A stretch of DNA of 32,011 nucleotides from Chara braunii (GCA_003427395.1 BFEA01000145.1:2254663-2286673); one strand, 5' to 3'. Positions 18,793 through 30,597 are shown, numbered from the stretch's first letter. The notes: a model not told the origin generated them from the sequence alone. Numbers and translations: made by a program.

Positions 18793-21453
18793 TACCACCC
18801 ACTCTCCGCAGGGCACAGAAGAGGGTGTGGTTCTCAACCGCCCTTGGCGGTTTTCCAGCGTCGAGAGATTAACCCTGAAGGCGCGTGTCAGCCGACGCTT
18901 GAGTGTCGAATGTGATTCTCGAGATTAACGAGGACCGCATGAGTATGGGTACTACATAGTACGCCATCATTGCGACCGCTTACGTATGCCTGCATTGCGA
19001 GTCGGTATGAGTTAGCCCTGCGTCCGTGCAATTTATACAAAGTCTCGCGCGTGACGCCTATCTGATTTCCGCGTCCGAAAGTTCTGGGGTGGCTACTAAG
19101 GGACTAGGAGTGTTGTCGCGTTGTTCGTTCTGTGTCGTTCTGTATATGTATATGTATGTACGTATGTGTGTATGTGTTTATTGTTATGTTCTTTATAGTG
19201 GTGCGCTCGTGGCGTGTGGGATACGTCCTAGTCGACCGGCGACGAGTCGCGCTTGGGACCCCAGCCCCCCAAGATGCCGGTTCGCGTGCGGGTTCGATAG
19301 AGGCGTACTACTGCGAGTATGTGTAATATATATCTATTTGTTCGTTTTTGTGACAGTGTTATTTGATTGGTGTCAAATATGCGTTTTTCTGTATTTTGTT
19401 TGATAGTTGATTGATGACGTATGTATGGATTACCTTTCAGAGGGGACATAAACTTTGCATGAAACCAACATCTGGCATGGGACTAGAGGTGAATGGGGTG
19501 ACTCACTCCTGGGGAAGGTGGTTCTTCCTCAAGGGAGTAAGTCAGCGTGTATAGTTGTCCTCAGTGGAAGTGCATTCTGAAGTTGTTACTCCCTTGTTAA
19601 GGCTTAAGGAAGCAGTTATCAGTCTCAAGAATGATAATGAGACCCACGCCGGAATTATGTCCCTTGTCCATTAGTGGGGTGTTGTTACCTTTCCTATGAT
19701 AGGAGAGTAACTACATTATCTATTGAGAGGAGAGGAAGGGCCTTGTTACCTTACCGAAACTGTGATGGCCAAGTGGGACAGCTACTGCTTAGTGAGAGCG
19801 GATCTAGAGTAGCGACCTAGGCTCGTCTCTCGTTAAATATGGCCACCATACTTGTAAAGGTGCGAATTCGCTCTTCGTTGCCTTGATAAGTATGAATGGG
19901 GTTGTCCATTTGACCATATAGGGTCGGTGAGGTGCAAGCGCTGGAATCAGAGAGGGATGCAGTGAGGCTTGATCTTTAGAGCGGGGTTCGGGAGTCAAGA
20001 TGTTATCTTGTGAGGATTACACTGCCCCTTTATAATATATGCTTCGTTTGAGAGTTGAAGGGGTAACAATTGTATCATGTTATTTACTCATTGCTAGTCC
20101 TACTTCTGCCTTATAGAATATGGGAATATGTTATTGAAAGTTATCTTGTTATATGATTGACAGTTGGGTTGACTTTATGTTGTTATTTATGAATTTTGTC
20201 GTAATCTTCAGTTACAACCCTTGCCAATAAGTTGTGTCTATTATGTTGCGATTATCGTTGTAAGTATATATTATTCATCATGGGTTGTACTGCATTTTGG
20301 ATTCATGTTTGGAGTAGTCGCCTATGCGACATACATATATTGTGTCCTTCCTTGATAATAAAAATCATAAGTGGTTAATGCTTGAATTATGATTTGAGGG
20401 ATTTATAAGTAAATATTTATGTTTTATTTTAGGTGGATATTTATTTAAAGACTCTCTTCACTAACGTCGTTGTTCTGAATAGATCCTTATATGTGCTTTC
20501 ATGATGAGAACGACTTAATTTTAGTAGGGATATATTCTGCATTAAATTTAGTTGCGTAACCCCCTTCGAGCATCGACCCTAACGCCGCCCGTTGCAGTTC
20601 AACAGGTGACGGGGTCGAGCAAGCTCGAGATGGAAAGTTCTCAAGGGAAGATTGGGGTAGAAGCCGCAGCTGAGGCCGCAGTGAAGGTGCGAGAAGGGGG
20701 ATATGCAAGGTACACATGCGAGTCGGTGTATGACCTGTTTCTGGATCAAAGATTTTTACCCCGCGGCCAAAGACTAAGCAGTTTGGTCAATGTGGTTGAT
20801 GCTTATGCAAGTTCCCACAATCCAGATGAAAGGGGTGTAGAGTGGGATGAGGTTCGAGCTATAGCGGGCTGGTAGAAGGATAACCTTGTACCTTGCTAGG
20901 ACTGCGTATATGCATAGGCATAAGAGTTAGAGTAGCAAGCTGACCGACTGTGTAATTTTAATCCCGTACTTTGGTTAGCAGGAGAACCTGATAATGTACA
21001 AAGAGGGTTTCGTAATACTGCGGATAGAGCAAGGAGTGGTTTTAAAAACGCTATTACGAAATGAAAAGTCTATTCCACTAGACTTATCGCTGAGAGAAGA
21101 AGATATGAGACATACTTCGTGTCTAGGTCAGGATGATTGTACATGGGTGAGAGGTATGAAAGATTTGGGAAGAGACCTCAACGTGTGTGAGGTAGACTCT
21201 CTACTTTAGAAGTGTAATACGTGAGACTTACGTATAAATGATCCCTTGTGTTGCTTGATTACTTAATATGTCAAAAAGTTATTTGGATCCCTCCGATTTG
21301 AGGGGTGTGACTACGTCCGGACCGAGACTGTTTCAGTTTTAGCTCTGGTTAGGGAGGGCACGAATTTTGTGTGGGATACTGGTGCCAATTTGAGATGAGA
21401 TTATTCAGCTCTATGTGTATATACTATTTAATTCAAAACCATATTGGTTCGTT

Positions 21454-21520
21454 TTTTGAGTTGGGATATTATACCCCTGAGCATATTTTGAGTTGGGATA
21501 TTATACCCCTGAGCGTATGT
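21454..21520. repeat. 32-bp tandem duplication
   Basis: TTTTGAGTTGGGATATTATA plus CCCCTGAGCATA occurs at 21454-21485 and 21486-21517 with one change. A weaker third unit (TGTTGAGCTGATATTTTAT) follows. Confidence 0.95.
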
Positions 21521-22777
21521 TGAGCTGATATTTTATCGAAGACTATTCCCTTGTATATGACGATCACAATCGCTCTCACATGTGTGGTTTTATCCTGATG
21601 TATGATGGTTTTGTGAGAGAGATGTATGAGAAACATCTCATGTGCTGTATATTTTGTGAATGTGAATGGATGTGAACTGTCTATTCTTCGGTATACTCGT
21701 GCAATCTGTCCACGGGCAGGTGATAGGGCCGGGTATAAGGAGAGAGAGTGCAGTCTGTTCTTGTGAAAGTGTGAGAATCCTAAGGGATTTATGAGTCTGT
21801 GAGACTCGAATGCTTGTCATGCCAACTGTTTATTGTTGAGTTGTGATGAGAACCCATAAGTTGGTCCTTCAGTTTGAGTTGTTTTATGGTTGAGACACCT
21901 TCAAGTGAGAAGGTAGTCTTGCACTTGTAGGAAGACTCATCTTCAGAGACGGAAGATGTTTTAATGAAAGGTCGTGTGAAAATTCATCCTAGAGAGAGAG
22001 GGATGGCTGAGAGACCTATTGAGTGAGAGCTCCTTTGTATGAAAGGTGGTTAATAGATTCAATGGCATGGTAAGTTGGTTTTGAACGATAAAGTCTGACG
22101 AGGAGGACCACATTTTTTTCGCTTGGCCATTGGTGAAATTCTAAAAAGGTCGCAAAAAGCTTCATTCGGGAGAAGTCACTGGGATGTATGGCTTTCTTGC
22201 TCTGATCAAGCAAGGCAGCCACGGCCTTGTGAATCTGGAGGTGATTTTGTTTTGTGAATGTGGAGAGGTTGCCGTGTTTCTCTGGGTTGTCCCGCAGAGG
22301 ACTGGTAAATACCCTTTATGTGTGACAGACCTCTGCATAGTCCTGCAGTAGGTCTATATTGTTGCAACACACCGTTCAGCCACTTGTGTTAATCTTGGGG
22401 CATTTATGAGAATATCAAGCTAACGGTGAAGTTTAGCATCACTAGGGCGCAACCCCTAGTGTCGGTTGCTGCTCGGCGTAACCTGAACATCGGGCCTACA
22501 TGGTGCCAAGGGGGTAAAAACTTAAAGCGGTGTGACCACCTATGAGAGTTTTACTCCTGCGGACCGGTGTGAGATAGGAGTCGAGTCGAGTCTTTTTGAG
22601 TCCTGATTGAATGCTTATCAGGAGAAAAAGCCTATCGTGGCGCAACATGCGAGGGCACTACCGCTAAACTAACAAATGCGGTGGGTCGTAGATCTGGCAC
22701 GATCACCCAGACTACGGTGGGCCAAGATGGAGACCTAGCCTTCCTGTACTAGACTGCAGGAGGTGTATTGAGATAAG

Positions 22778-22778
<1 letters not shown>

Positions 22779-22825
<47 letters not shown>

Positions 22826-22830
22826 GTATT
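22779..22830. repeat. (TA)n microsatellite
   Basis: TA dinucleotides interrupted at regular intervals by TG (TATATGTATATA...), about 50 bp. Confidence 0.95.
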
Positions 22831-24857
22831 TGATTGTGAGGATTGTTGGAGGAAGGTGAAAGTGCCTTCTAAGGTCTCGGTTAGGGCCCGCTTCCTTGGT
22901 TAAAATCATCCTGCTCGCAGGGAAGAGACTAAGGACATTTAACGAGAAGTCGGCGTTTGTCTAGGACAAAGGGGAGAGGGCGGTTGGGAGGGGCCGCTGA
23001 GACTTATGTTGTAGTACGTATGTCCAGTACACCGGCGTCCTAGTGTCAGGATAATGGAGACCAAGGCTAGAATCCTCGCAGCATAATGTTGTGTTTGGCA
23101 TGATTTGATGGAGGCCTCGAACCGGAGTCTGTCGGCTAATCTGATTGGTTTCTTTCTCGTCAGCACTTGGAGTTTAGATGGGTTTATAGCTTATCGATTT
23201 TGTGAAGCGATGGGGACGTCGCTTAATATGGTCCGGTAAGTTGTCGGTACGAATACCCTTACAAGGCTATCCGCCCTGGTTTTTGCATACGACATAAAAT
23301 AGGTTTGGTTTAAGGTTTAAATATTATGCGTGAGGCAAGACTGCATCTGTGGGTTATGTTGACGGATTAGCTGACTAGAGTACAGAGTGTGTGGGCGCGC
23401 GGTTTTTTTAGGCGCGCGTGATCTTCTTATTTGTGGATGATTGAAGAGCCGGCGGGATCGCTGGTCGGAGTCTTACCTTTGATTAAACTAGGACTAAATA
23501 ATTTTTTGTTGTTTGGCTGGTGCACTTACCGATGACTTGTGCGTACGTGCGGAGGACGACATCGATAACTGGGTGGTTTTGAAAGCGATTCGGTAACTCT
23601 GCGTGTCGTACAGTATTCGATTATTTGGACGTCCTTCAAAGCTAGACCCAGACGTGGACCAGGCGCTATTGGTTACACAGTCGGACTTCTATCTGAGAGA
23701 TTCAGAAATCGAGATCGAGCGGCAGCGACGCACGGTTATTAGAGTAGCGCGAATGGACCGAGGGATCGAGGGTCCGGCGGGGGTTATCCCCCCTTGGTTT
23801 GGCCGACGACGACACCCGATCAGTGGTGGTCGTTTTTAAATGTTCCATTTTAGCGTCATATTTTTTATTTTTGTCTTTTATGCTCCTGCGTGTTATTGAC
23901 ATGGACGCCACGTCGAACTTAATGGCCGTTACGCCCCGTTTGACGGGTCCTCTTGTTCCGAGGGCTGCCGAAAGTCGTCTATTACGCCGCTGTTGAGAAC
24001 AGGGCACGGTCAGGGCTTGGGGTTATAACTGCACTTGGGGCAAAAGGGTCGGTAATGCTGAATACATACGACCCACGCTTTGGGTTCGGGGTGGTTGAAT
24101 GGAGGTGTGTTGTATTCAAAGCGTGGTCTGAAGTGCTACTATAGGTTGTTTTTCGTGACCGCGTCGAAGTAACCCCGTGGCTGCCACCCCCGTGCTTGAG
24201 CCCCTAACGAGGGAACATGAGGAGGTTACACCCACAAGCAATGTGCGATACCACTACAGCGAGCAGGCGGCACAGGCCAGGGGTCAGTCGGTAGCACCCG
24301 GACCAGGCCTCTTGGTGGGCCAATCACAGTGCCTCCCCTTCGGTCCCCTTTCCCTATGAGCCCCGACAGCCTTTACTTAGTGTCGCCCAGGAGCAGGGAG
24401 GGGGCGACGGACGGACCACTGCGGAACGTCCGTCGGACGAGCGCTAGGGGCGGCGAACTAAGGCAGTGGGCCTGGCCGGATAGCGCAGCAGGGCACGTAA
24501 CGGAGCGGACGGGCAAAGTCGAACAGTGCCAAGCAGCGGCGGGGAAGGAGACTGTGCAGGAGAGCCGAGCGAACCCAACCGTGAAGGGGCGCTAGGTGCA
24601 TGCGGAGCGCAACGAGGGTCAGTGCGGAGTATGAAGGGGGGCGAGGATGTAAGACGGATTGAGGTGACGGGAGCACTGAGGCAACGGAGGAGACTAGCAG
24701 TGGGCGGAGTGCAGAGGGGAGGAGCAGGGCGGAGGAAAACTAGGTAGCAAGAGGAACAGGGAGTGAACCCGGTGGGCGTCTGGGCCGGGTGCGTGCACAA
24801 AGCAAGGAAGAGAGCAGTGACGGGTGAGCGAGTATGGCGATGGGGGAAAACTCGTAT

Positions 24858-25774
24858 CTCACTCGATTCTTGATAGAATCAGGTGAGGGAAGAGTCTTCC
24901 TGAGGGTTTTTAGGGGAGGCGAGCCCGGATATGTAGCTAGAATGGGAAGGGAGTTAGTGTATGGATGGGTAGGAAAGGAAGTGGCTGCGCTGAGGAGATG
25001 GCGGAAGGGGGACTCGAGCACAGTCAAGAAGGCAGATAGCTCTCGATTCTGAGTGGAATCGAGAGAGAGAGGATGCGATATCGGGGTTTTGGGGGCCGGG
25101 TGAGTTGGATGGTAGTGTTAGTTTTAGATGAAAGTTAGTAGGGGAGAAGGTTCGTGAAGAATGGCTGCGTGAAGTGGCAGATATGGTGGACGAACGGAGT
25201 GCATAGCTTGCCCGATTCGTAACGGAATCGGGCAATCGAAGATATGAAACAGAGGGTTGGGGGTAGGGCGACCTCGATGNTAAGGTTAGATCTAGGAGAG
25301 AGTTAGTAGAGTTGGAGTTAGGTAGGAAGTGAGCCGCGTGAAGAGATGGCTGAAGAGAGAAGGAGGAACGAGGAGAGTGAAATTAACAATGGCTCGCTAG
25401 TTTCTTAACGAAAACGAGCGAACGAAGATGGGACTCTGAGGTTTGTGTGGCGGGCGAACGTGCTGGTAAACTCAGACTTTGAGATAGAACGATGGATCCC
25501 AGGGCACAAGGAGTGAGGGTTGCGTGAGGACCAAAAGAATGTGAAAGGCAAGATGAACCTACCCCTCGTTTTAGCGGAAGGTTCATTTTGAATTTGCCCA
25601 TCCTATTGACGATAAGGAGGAAAATGAGGAAAGCAGGGCGTGGAAATGAACCTGGGCGTTACGTCGCGCCAGGTGCGTTCAGAGTTGGGTGGGAAAGGAG
25701 CGAGTAATGGCGGAGCAAGGGCAGGGTGCAGTCAAGAAGCCGTAGTTCCTTCGATTCTTAGTAGAATCGAGGGA
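24858..25774 (+). repeat. stem-loop family 1, copy 2
   Basis: Counterpart of 14046-14608 with extra units. The best-preserved stems are 25208-25218/25225-25235 (TTGCCCGATTC with GAATCGGGCAA, 11 bp perfect) and 25747-25758/25763-25774 (TCCTTCGATTCT with AGAATCGAGGGA, 12 bp with one G-T wobble). The second is absent from copy 1. A further variant near 25654-25678 (ACCTGG...CCAGGT) has another core. Confidence 0.8.
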
Positions 25775-26928
25775 GGTAAAGACAAAAATCGGATTTTTTG
25801 GCCCGGGGGAATTCAAATCTCATGTTAGTTTTGATAGAAAGTTAGTAGGTAGCGAGACACTAAAAAAAGCTTGTGCGTAGAGGTGGAGTGATGACGGGAA
25901 TGAGAGGGAATGAACTTACTCAATTTTTTGTAGAAGATTCATTTTTTCTTTTGTCCCTAACTATTATTACTTGTTCTATCTTGACCACCTGCATACGTGG
26001 TGGGTGTGGTCGTCTCCATTCGACCGGTTGTCGTTTTTGGTATGAGTTGTCAAGTGCTCGTTGATGGTCATCCCCTGCTACTCGTGGTTGTGATCCCCGT
26101 CTCGTCGATGCCCGCACTGCCCGCCTCGATCAGCCTCATTCCGCCGTGTTTATTTCCGCTATAGCTTGTGCTCATCGTTGAGATCCGGCAGTACACTTGG
26201 CTTGGTCTTGCTGTAAACATAGTGTGCGAAGGAGCAAACGCTTATGGGTTACAATACCAGGGTCTCTTCGACTTTGCCTAGCATATCGACGAAGGTAGCT
26301 TCTTTTTATATCTCTATACGAATGAGTCGATACAGACAAACCGACGACCAGCAGTAGATACGTGCGAGGGATAAGCCTGATCCTGTTGGGATCACGTACC
26401 AGGTACATCGAAAAAAGGGGGGGGGGGTATCTCTAAGGTGCAACTCTGGTTGCTGCCACACCTGCAGCCTGGTTGACCTTGCCAGCAGCCAGATACCTGC
26501 CTCATGGTCTATGCCACGCACTCCACCGTGTGCATGCCTTGCATTATGGAACCAAGAATGACTCCTTAATCCAACACTTTTTTATTTTATTTTTTTCGTT
26601 TCGACTTCTCTACAACATGAGTAGCCGTGGTAGCGGCTGAAACACCAGTCGGGTGTGCTACAGCTTTACTGAGCTACCATTCATAGCGTTCGCTGTTTGC
26701 TGGGCTGCTGTCTGCTTCTTGTTGCTCATCGGGCCGTTGGATATGGTTGACTACATACATACGGAGCGCATGCAGGCGGCGATTACGGGGCTTGCTGATA
26801 CTCTTGCTGCTGGTGCTACTCGCCAATGTGCATTCTAGCCATTGCAGCATCCGTTGCAGCTCCGTAGTTGTGCGCCTTATTGCTCGGTGNGACTGCGTTT
26901 CTACTACAGCAGTTGTTGAAGCTCGCTA

Positions 26929-27135
26929 CAGACTGCTGCGTTGTTTCGGGTACAGCGGCTGTTCTGGAGCAGTAGGACTGCATCTCCATGTTGGGAGGCA
27001 AAGATGTGATCCGACTGCAAGGGATTAGTGTTGCGAGCTGGAGGGTTGTCAGAGGGGCTATTCAACAGTTTGACTTCACCTAAGCAAACGACAACAGTCA
27101 TTGGCCATCATTGCGGGGCCCTCAGGCGAGTGAAG
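26929..27135. repeat. 207-bp block, first copy of chimeric duplication
   Basis: Identical, apart from one N, to 27176-27382, which lies just past a mate-pair adapter. The duplication is explained by the assembly error and should be counted once. It covers the segment matching the end of the N gap in repeat copy 1. Confidence 0.95.
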
Positions 27136-27172
27136 TGTCTCTTATACACATCTAGATGTGTATAAGAGACAG
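27136..27172. other. untrimmed Nextera mate-pair junction adapter (artefact)
   Basis: TGTCTCTTATACACATCT joined to AGATGTGTATAAGAGACAG, the same circularisation junction as at 5634-5671 but without its first C. It joins two copies of the same 207-bp block. Non-biological. Confidence 0.97.
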
Positions 27173-27175
27173 ATT

Positions 27176-27382
27176 CAGACTGCTGCGTTGTTTCGGGTAC
27201 AGCGGCTGTTCTGGAGCAGTAGGACTGCATCTCCATGTTGGGAGGCAAAGATGTGATCCGACTGCAAGGGATTAGTGTTGCGAGCTGGAGGGTTGTCAGA
27301 GGGGCTATTCAACAGTTTGACTTCACCTAAGCAAACGACAACAGTCATTGNCCATCATTGCGGGGCCCTCAGGCGAGTGAAG
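27176..27382. repeat. 207-bp block, second copy of chimeric duplication
   Basis: Repeat of 26929-27135 placed after the adapter and then continuing into the true downstream sequence (GTATCAAGGCCC, as in copy 1 at about 16118). Removing 27136-27382 leaves a sequence collinear with copy 1. Confidence 0.95.
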
Positions 27383-27849
27383 GTATCAAGGCCCTCTCCT
27401 AAGAGTTGAGTTGTCCCCCTCTGGTATCTCGAGAGTCTCAGACCCCTTATCTTATGTCTTTCTTATTCTAAGTCTAGTCCTGATCTGAGAGGAAGGCGGC
27501 AAGCGGGATTGCAACCCGTAGGACCGCAGCAAGACTCTGTGGGGAGTCATCCCACCGATTACGGGAGCTCTGCCGGAACTGAGGAGGAGTTCTGGAGGCA
27601 GGGAATTCAAAGGTAATCATTGCTCTCCCTCTATAAACCCAGTAATAGCCCCTATCTATACCCCTTTTTATACTTTGACTGGGTATATTGCATGCCTCCC
27701 TACTTTGATTTAACCAGACTAATTAAAGGAATGTATGTGCAATGTCAGTTTCAGTTTTATTGTTTGACTGAAAGCAGATTGTGGGGTTGCATCTGGGGGA
27801 AGGATGAGAGGAAGGCAATATTGCATGTTTGACAGGGTCAACCAAAGGT

Positions 27850-28512
27850 TGGGCCAGTTCCATAAGTTTGGGAAGGCTTAGTGTTGTGTTTATCTTTGGA
27901 TTGTGTGGAGAGTCAGTCAAATCCATAAGTTTGGGTAGTCTGGTTGCTCTGACTTGTGAGGTCTGAATGTGAATGATTTTTCAGGAGCCAGTCAAATCCA
28001 TAAGTTTGGGTAGTCTGGCGGCCTTATTTACTTTGGGTTTCCGTCGATTTTTTTTTGCCTTGGCTTTGAGAGGAACGAACCAGGCTGAGGACCAAGACAT
28101 ATTTCATAAGTTTGGGTGGTCTTGGTCAAACGCCTCGCACATGTTGGAACCAGAAGGTTATAATTTGACTATACTTTATTATTATATTATCTATGAACAG
28201 GCTAGTTAGACAGGGTTCCATAAGTTTGGGTGGTCTGACTATAGCTTATCCTTAATTGACGAGAGTGCTAACTAAGAATAAACTTGTGGTACGAAGGGGC
28301 AGACTAAGTCTTGAGCTGAAGATGATCGGCTCAGTTATATGGTACCTCAAAAGACTAAGTGCAAATAATTATATAAATTTTGGATATTTAAACAGTTCAG
28401 GGCGGCTAGGGTGGCCTAGTCACATGCCCAAAGAAGAGAAAAGTTGGTGTGCCCTATGTTTGTGTATACTTCATGGTTGAGCTAGACATGTTCCATAAGT
28501 TTGGGTGGTATA
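27850..28512 (+). repeat. stem-loop family 2, copy 2
   Basis: Six constant loops at 27861, 27924, 27999, 28105, 28219 and 28494. The best arms are GACCAAGAC (28090-28098) with GTCTTGGTC (28119-28127), 9 bp perfect, and TAGTTAGAC (28203-28211) with GTCTGACTA (28233-28241), 9 bp with one G-T wobble. The unit at 27924 is the one lacking its loop in copy 1. Confidence 0.85.
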
Positions 28513-28800
28513 GCTTTACGCCCTATGTAAGCATGATACAAGGGGATAAATCATTGAAAGACTATGAACTATTGTCTGCTAAGTTGACTTGGGGATGGTG
28601 AGAGTACTTACCTTTGTGGTTTTGGTCTGCATGTGACTGGGTGAGGCCACTACTTATTCAGAGTTTCAGTTTGATAGTTAGTTGCTTTAGTTGCTCGCCA
28701 CGTGCTAGAGCCATAGGAGTTAGTTTCAATTCCTGCATTTTCTGAGTTAAGTTTATTTTACCTAGATGAATTTCTGCATTTTCTGGAATCTTTTATTTTA

Positions 28801-29217
28801 CTTGGTTTTGTATAAATCTTGGAATAACACTTTCTCTACGGGAAGCGCTGCCGAAATTTCTACAAAACCAAGGAGTTAGTCAGACTTTGTCTTTTAAAGG
28901 ATCTAACTTTTTTGACTTTTTGGCTTAGTAAAAATCTGGAACATCTTCTTTTCTAAAGGAAGTTTTTCCTAAATTTTTGCTAATTCAGGGAGTTAGACAA
29001 AACTATAATTTGAGAAGTCAAAGTCACTGTAGATTCTGAACTTAGCTTTGTATAATTTCTGGAAGGGCACTTCTCATACGGGAAGCGTTGCCGAAACTTT
29101 CTTAGTTTAAAGGAGTTAGATTATATTTTGACAGCTGACAATTCTGGGAAATCCACTTTGTATAGAGGAGATTCTGTCAGGGTCTACCTTTCTTTTGGCA
29201 CTTGCTTAGAGGTAGAC
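28801..29217 (+). repeat. stem-loop family 3, copy 2
   Basis: Counterpart of 17530-17955. The perfect 12-bp outer stem is preserved (28801-28812 with 28861-28872), as is GTCTACCT (29182-29189) with AGGTAGAC (29210-29217), although intervening bases have changed. Confidence 0.8.
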
Positions 29218-30597
29218 TTAGGCTTAGTTAACTATGATGATTTGAGTGGGATCGCGATATGGGGATTATTGTCCAATGACTTATAGGTTTAGCCTGGGGA
29301 TTGGTCTATCTTGTGTTACAGGTCTTCTTGATCAATTGATTCAGGATTTGGCTTAGATTCAGCTTGATCCTACAAGGATTATCTTCTGTTATCACTGATA
29401 ATAGGCTGGTTGCCGATTCATCGGTTTATGATTCAACTCCAATCCACTCCTATCACTCGACCTAAAGGCTTTAGCCTTGTGATTTGAACTGTTTTGTTGT
29501 GTTTTCACCCGAACTTTATTTGAATGGTCATTTAAAGAAAAGTAGTGAGTATTTTATTTTGGGAGTTGCACAAGAGTGAGGCTTGTATGGCTAAAAGCAA
29601 GGGATGTGAGTGCAAAGAATGGTTGAAGTTGACCCAGTGTAGTGCTTGGACTTTTGGTGGGATCTTTGATGTGATTGCAGGTATGTTTGGTGATTCGGAT
29701 TTTGGATTTTAACTGCCTGCACTCACATACATATATATATGGCTGAGAGGAGCTCCACTGTGATTGTGAGAAGTGATCGTCACATATTAATAACCCTTAT
29801 ATTTATGTGATATATATATATGTCTTGAGTGTTTCGCGCGGCCTATTGAGACCACGTGTAAGGGTTAAACAGATCGTGTGTTTGAGAGAAGAGGGAGATT
29901 CCCTGTCATCCTTTGCTTTTTAAATTTCTATGGTTGGACGTTGTAGTCTATGGAAGCCGTCAAAGTCAAAACCCTTGACTTCTTTTCAGTCCCTAGGTAA
30001 AGGAGTTGGTCTTCAGGGCCATAAGAGACGATTGCCACCACAGGTATGAACCTGTGTACCACCCACTCTCCGTAGGGCGCAGAAGAGGGTGTGGTTCTCA
30101 ACCGCCCCTGGCGGTTGTCCAGCGTCGAGAGATTAACCCTGAAGGCGCATGTTAGCCGACACTTGAGTGTCGAATCCGACCCTCGAGATTAACGAGGACC
30201 GCATGAGTATGGGTACTACATAGTACGTCATCATTGCGACCGCTTGCGTACGCCTGCATTGCGAGTCAGTATGAGTTAGTCTTGCGTCCTCGCAATTTTA
30301 TACAAAATCTCGTGCGTGACGCCTATCTGATTTCCGCGTCAGAAAGTTCTTGGGTGGCTACTAAGGGACTAGGAGTGTTGTCGCGTTGTTCGTTCTGTGT
30401 CGTTCTGTGTCATTCTGTATATGTATATGTATGTACGTGTGTGTGTATGTGTTTATTGTTATGTTCTTTATAGTGGTGTGCGTGTGGCGTGTGGGATACG
30501 TCCTAGTCGACCGGCGATGAGTCGCGCTTGGGACCCCAGCCCCCCAAGATGCTGGTTCGCGTGCGGGTTCGATAGAGGCGTACTACAGCGCGTAGCC

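Larger units (their letters stand above)
12455..19318 (+). repeat. ~7-kb structured non-coding repeat, copy 1
   Basis: Aligns over its full length, in the same orientation, with 23238-30597 at roughly 93-96% identity by eye. Homology starts at AAGTTGTCGG (12463) and ends at about 19318. Both ends abut unrelated sequence in the two copies. No frame longer than about 125 codons exists; the short conserved frames mostly start with GTG or TTG and show no excess of silent changes, so I treat it as non-coding. It holds three stem-loop clusters (listed separately), an N gap, and indels against copy 2 (36 bp near 12875, 17 bp at 16675, 218 bp at 14805). A 10-bp inverted repeat, TCGCTTGCAA (12455-12464) with TTGCAAGCGA (12507-12516), straddles the left boundary. 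Could be a giant LTR of a non-autonomous retroelement, or a dispersed repeat; no primer-binding site, polypurine tract or target duplication is evident. Confidence 0.85.
19319..23237. other. 3.9-kb spacer between the two large repeats, no gene seen
   Basis: Unique in the window and AT-rich in parts. No gag, protease, integrase, RT or RNase H motif is visible in any frame, so it is not a recognisable internal region of an autonomous LTR element. A 107-codon frame at 20552-20875 matches nothing I know. Several good stem-loops occur: AGACCT-CTGCA paired with TGCAG-T-AGGTCT near 22327-22353, CACTAGG/CCTAGTG near 22439-22460, CATCTTC/GAAGATG near 21938, and TTTCGTAAT/ATTACGAAA near 21007-21060. 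Many are within what chance would give. Confidence 0.5.
23238..30597 (+). repeat. ~7-kb structured non-coding repeat, copy 2
   Basis: Second direct copy of 12463-19318. After the chimeric assembly block near 27136-27382 is discounted it is about 7.1 kb. It keeps a 218-bp family-1 unit (about 25620-25840) and a 17-bp family-2 loop (27921-27937) that copy 1 lacks. Its left boundary shares only AAGTTGTCGG onward with copy 1, and its right boundary ends at about GCGTACTAC, followed by unrelated DNA. As in copy 1, I find no credible protein. Outer flanks of the pair show no matching target-site duplication by eye. Confidence 0.85.

Noticed and set aside
20552-20875. 107-codon frame in the spacer as a gag-like gene
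   Set aside because: No zinc knuckle, protease motif or recognised fold, and length within chance expectation for this composition.
16600-28512. CRISPR array (regular copies of a 12-20-base motif)
   Set aside because: Eukaryotic context, uneven spacing of 60-275 bp, and the intervening DNA is itself repeated between copies; no cas genes.
12463-30597. Confident call of the repeat pair as long terminal repeats
   Set aside because: TG...CA ends can be drawn (TGTCGG...CTACA), but the left copy lacks the final A. No tRNA primer-binding site follows copy 1, no polypurine tract precedes copy 2, and flanks do not match as a target-site duplication. Kept as one hypothesis.
12455-30597. Hammerhead ribozyme of retrozyme type
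   Set aside because: I looked for CTGANGA with a nearby GAAA and found no arrangement with three stems.
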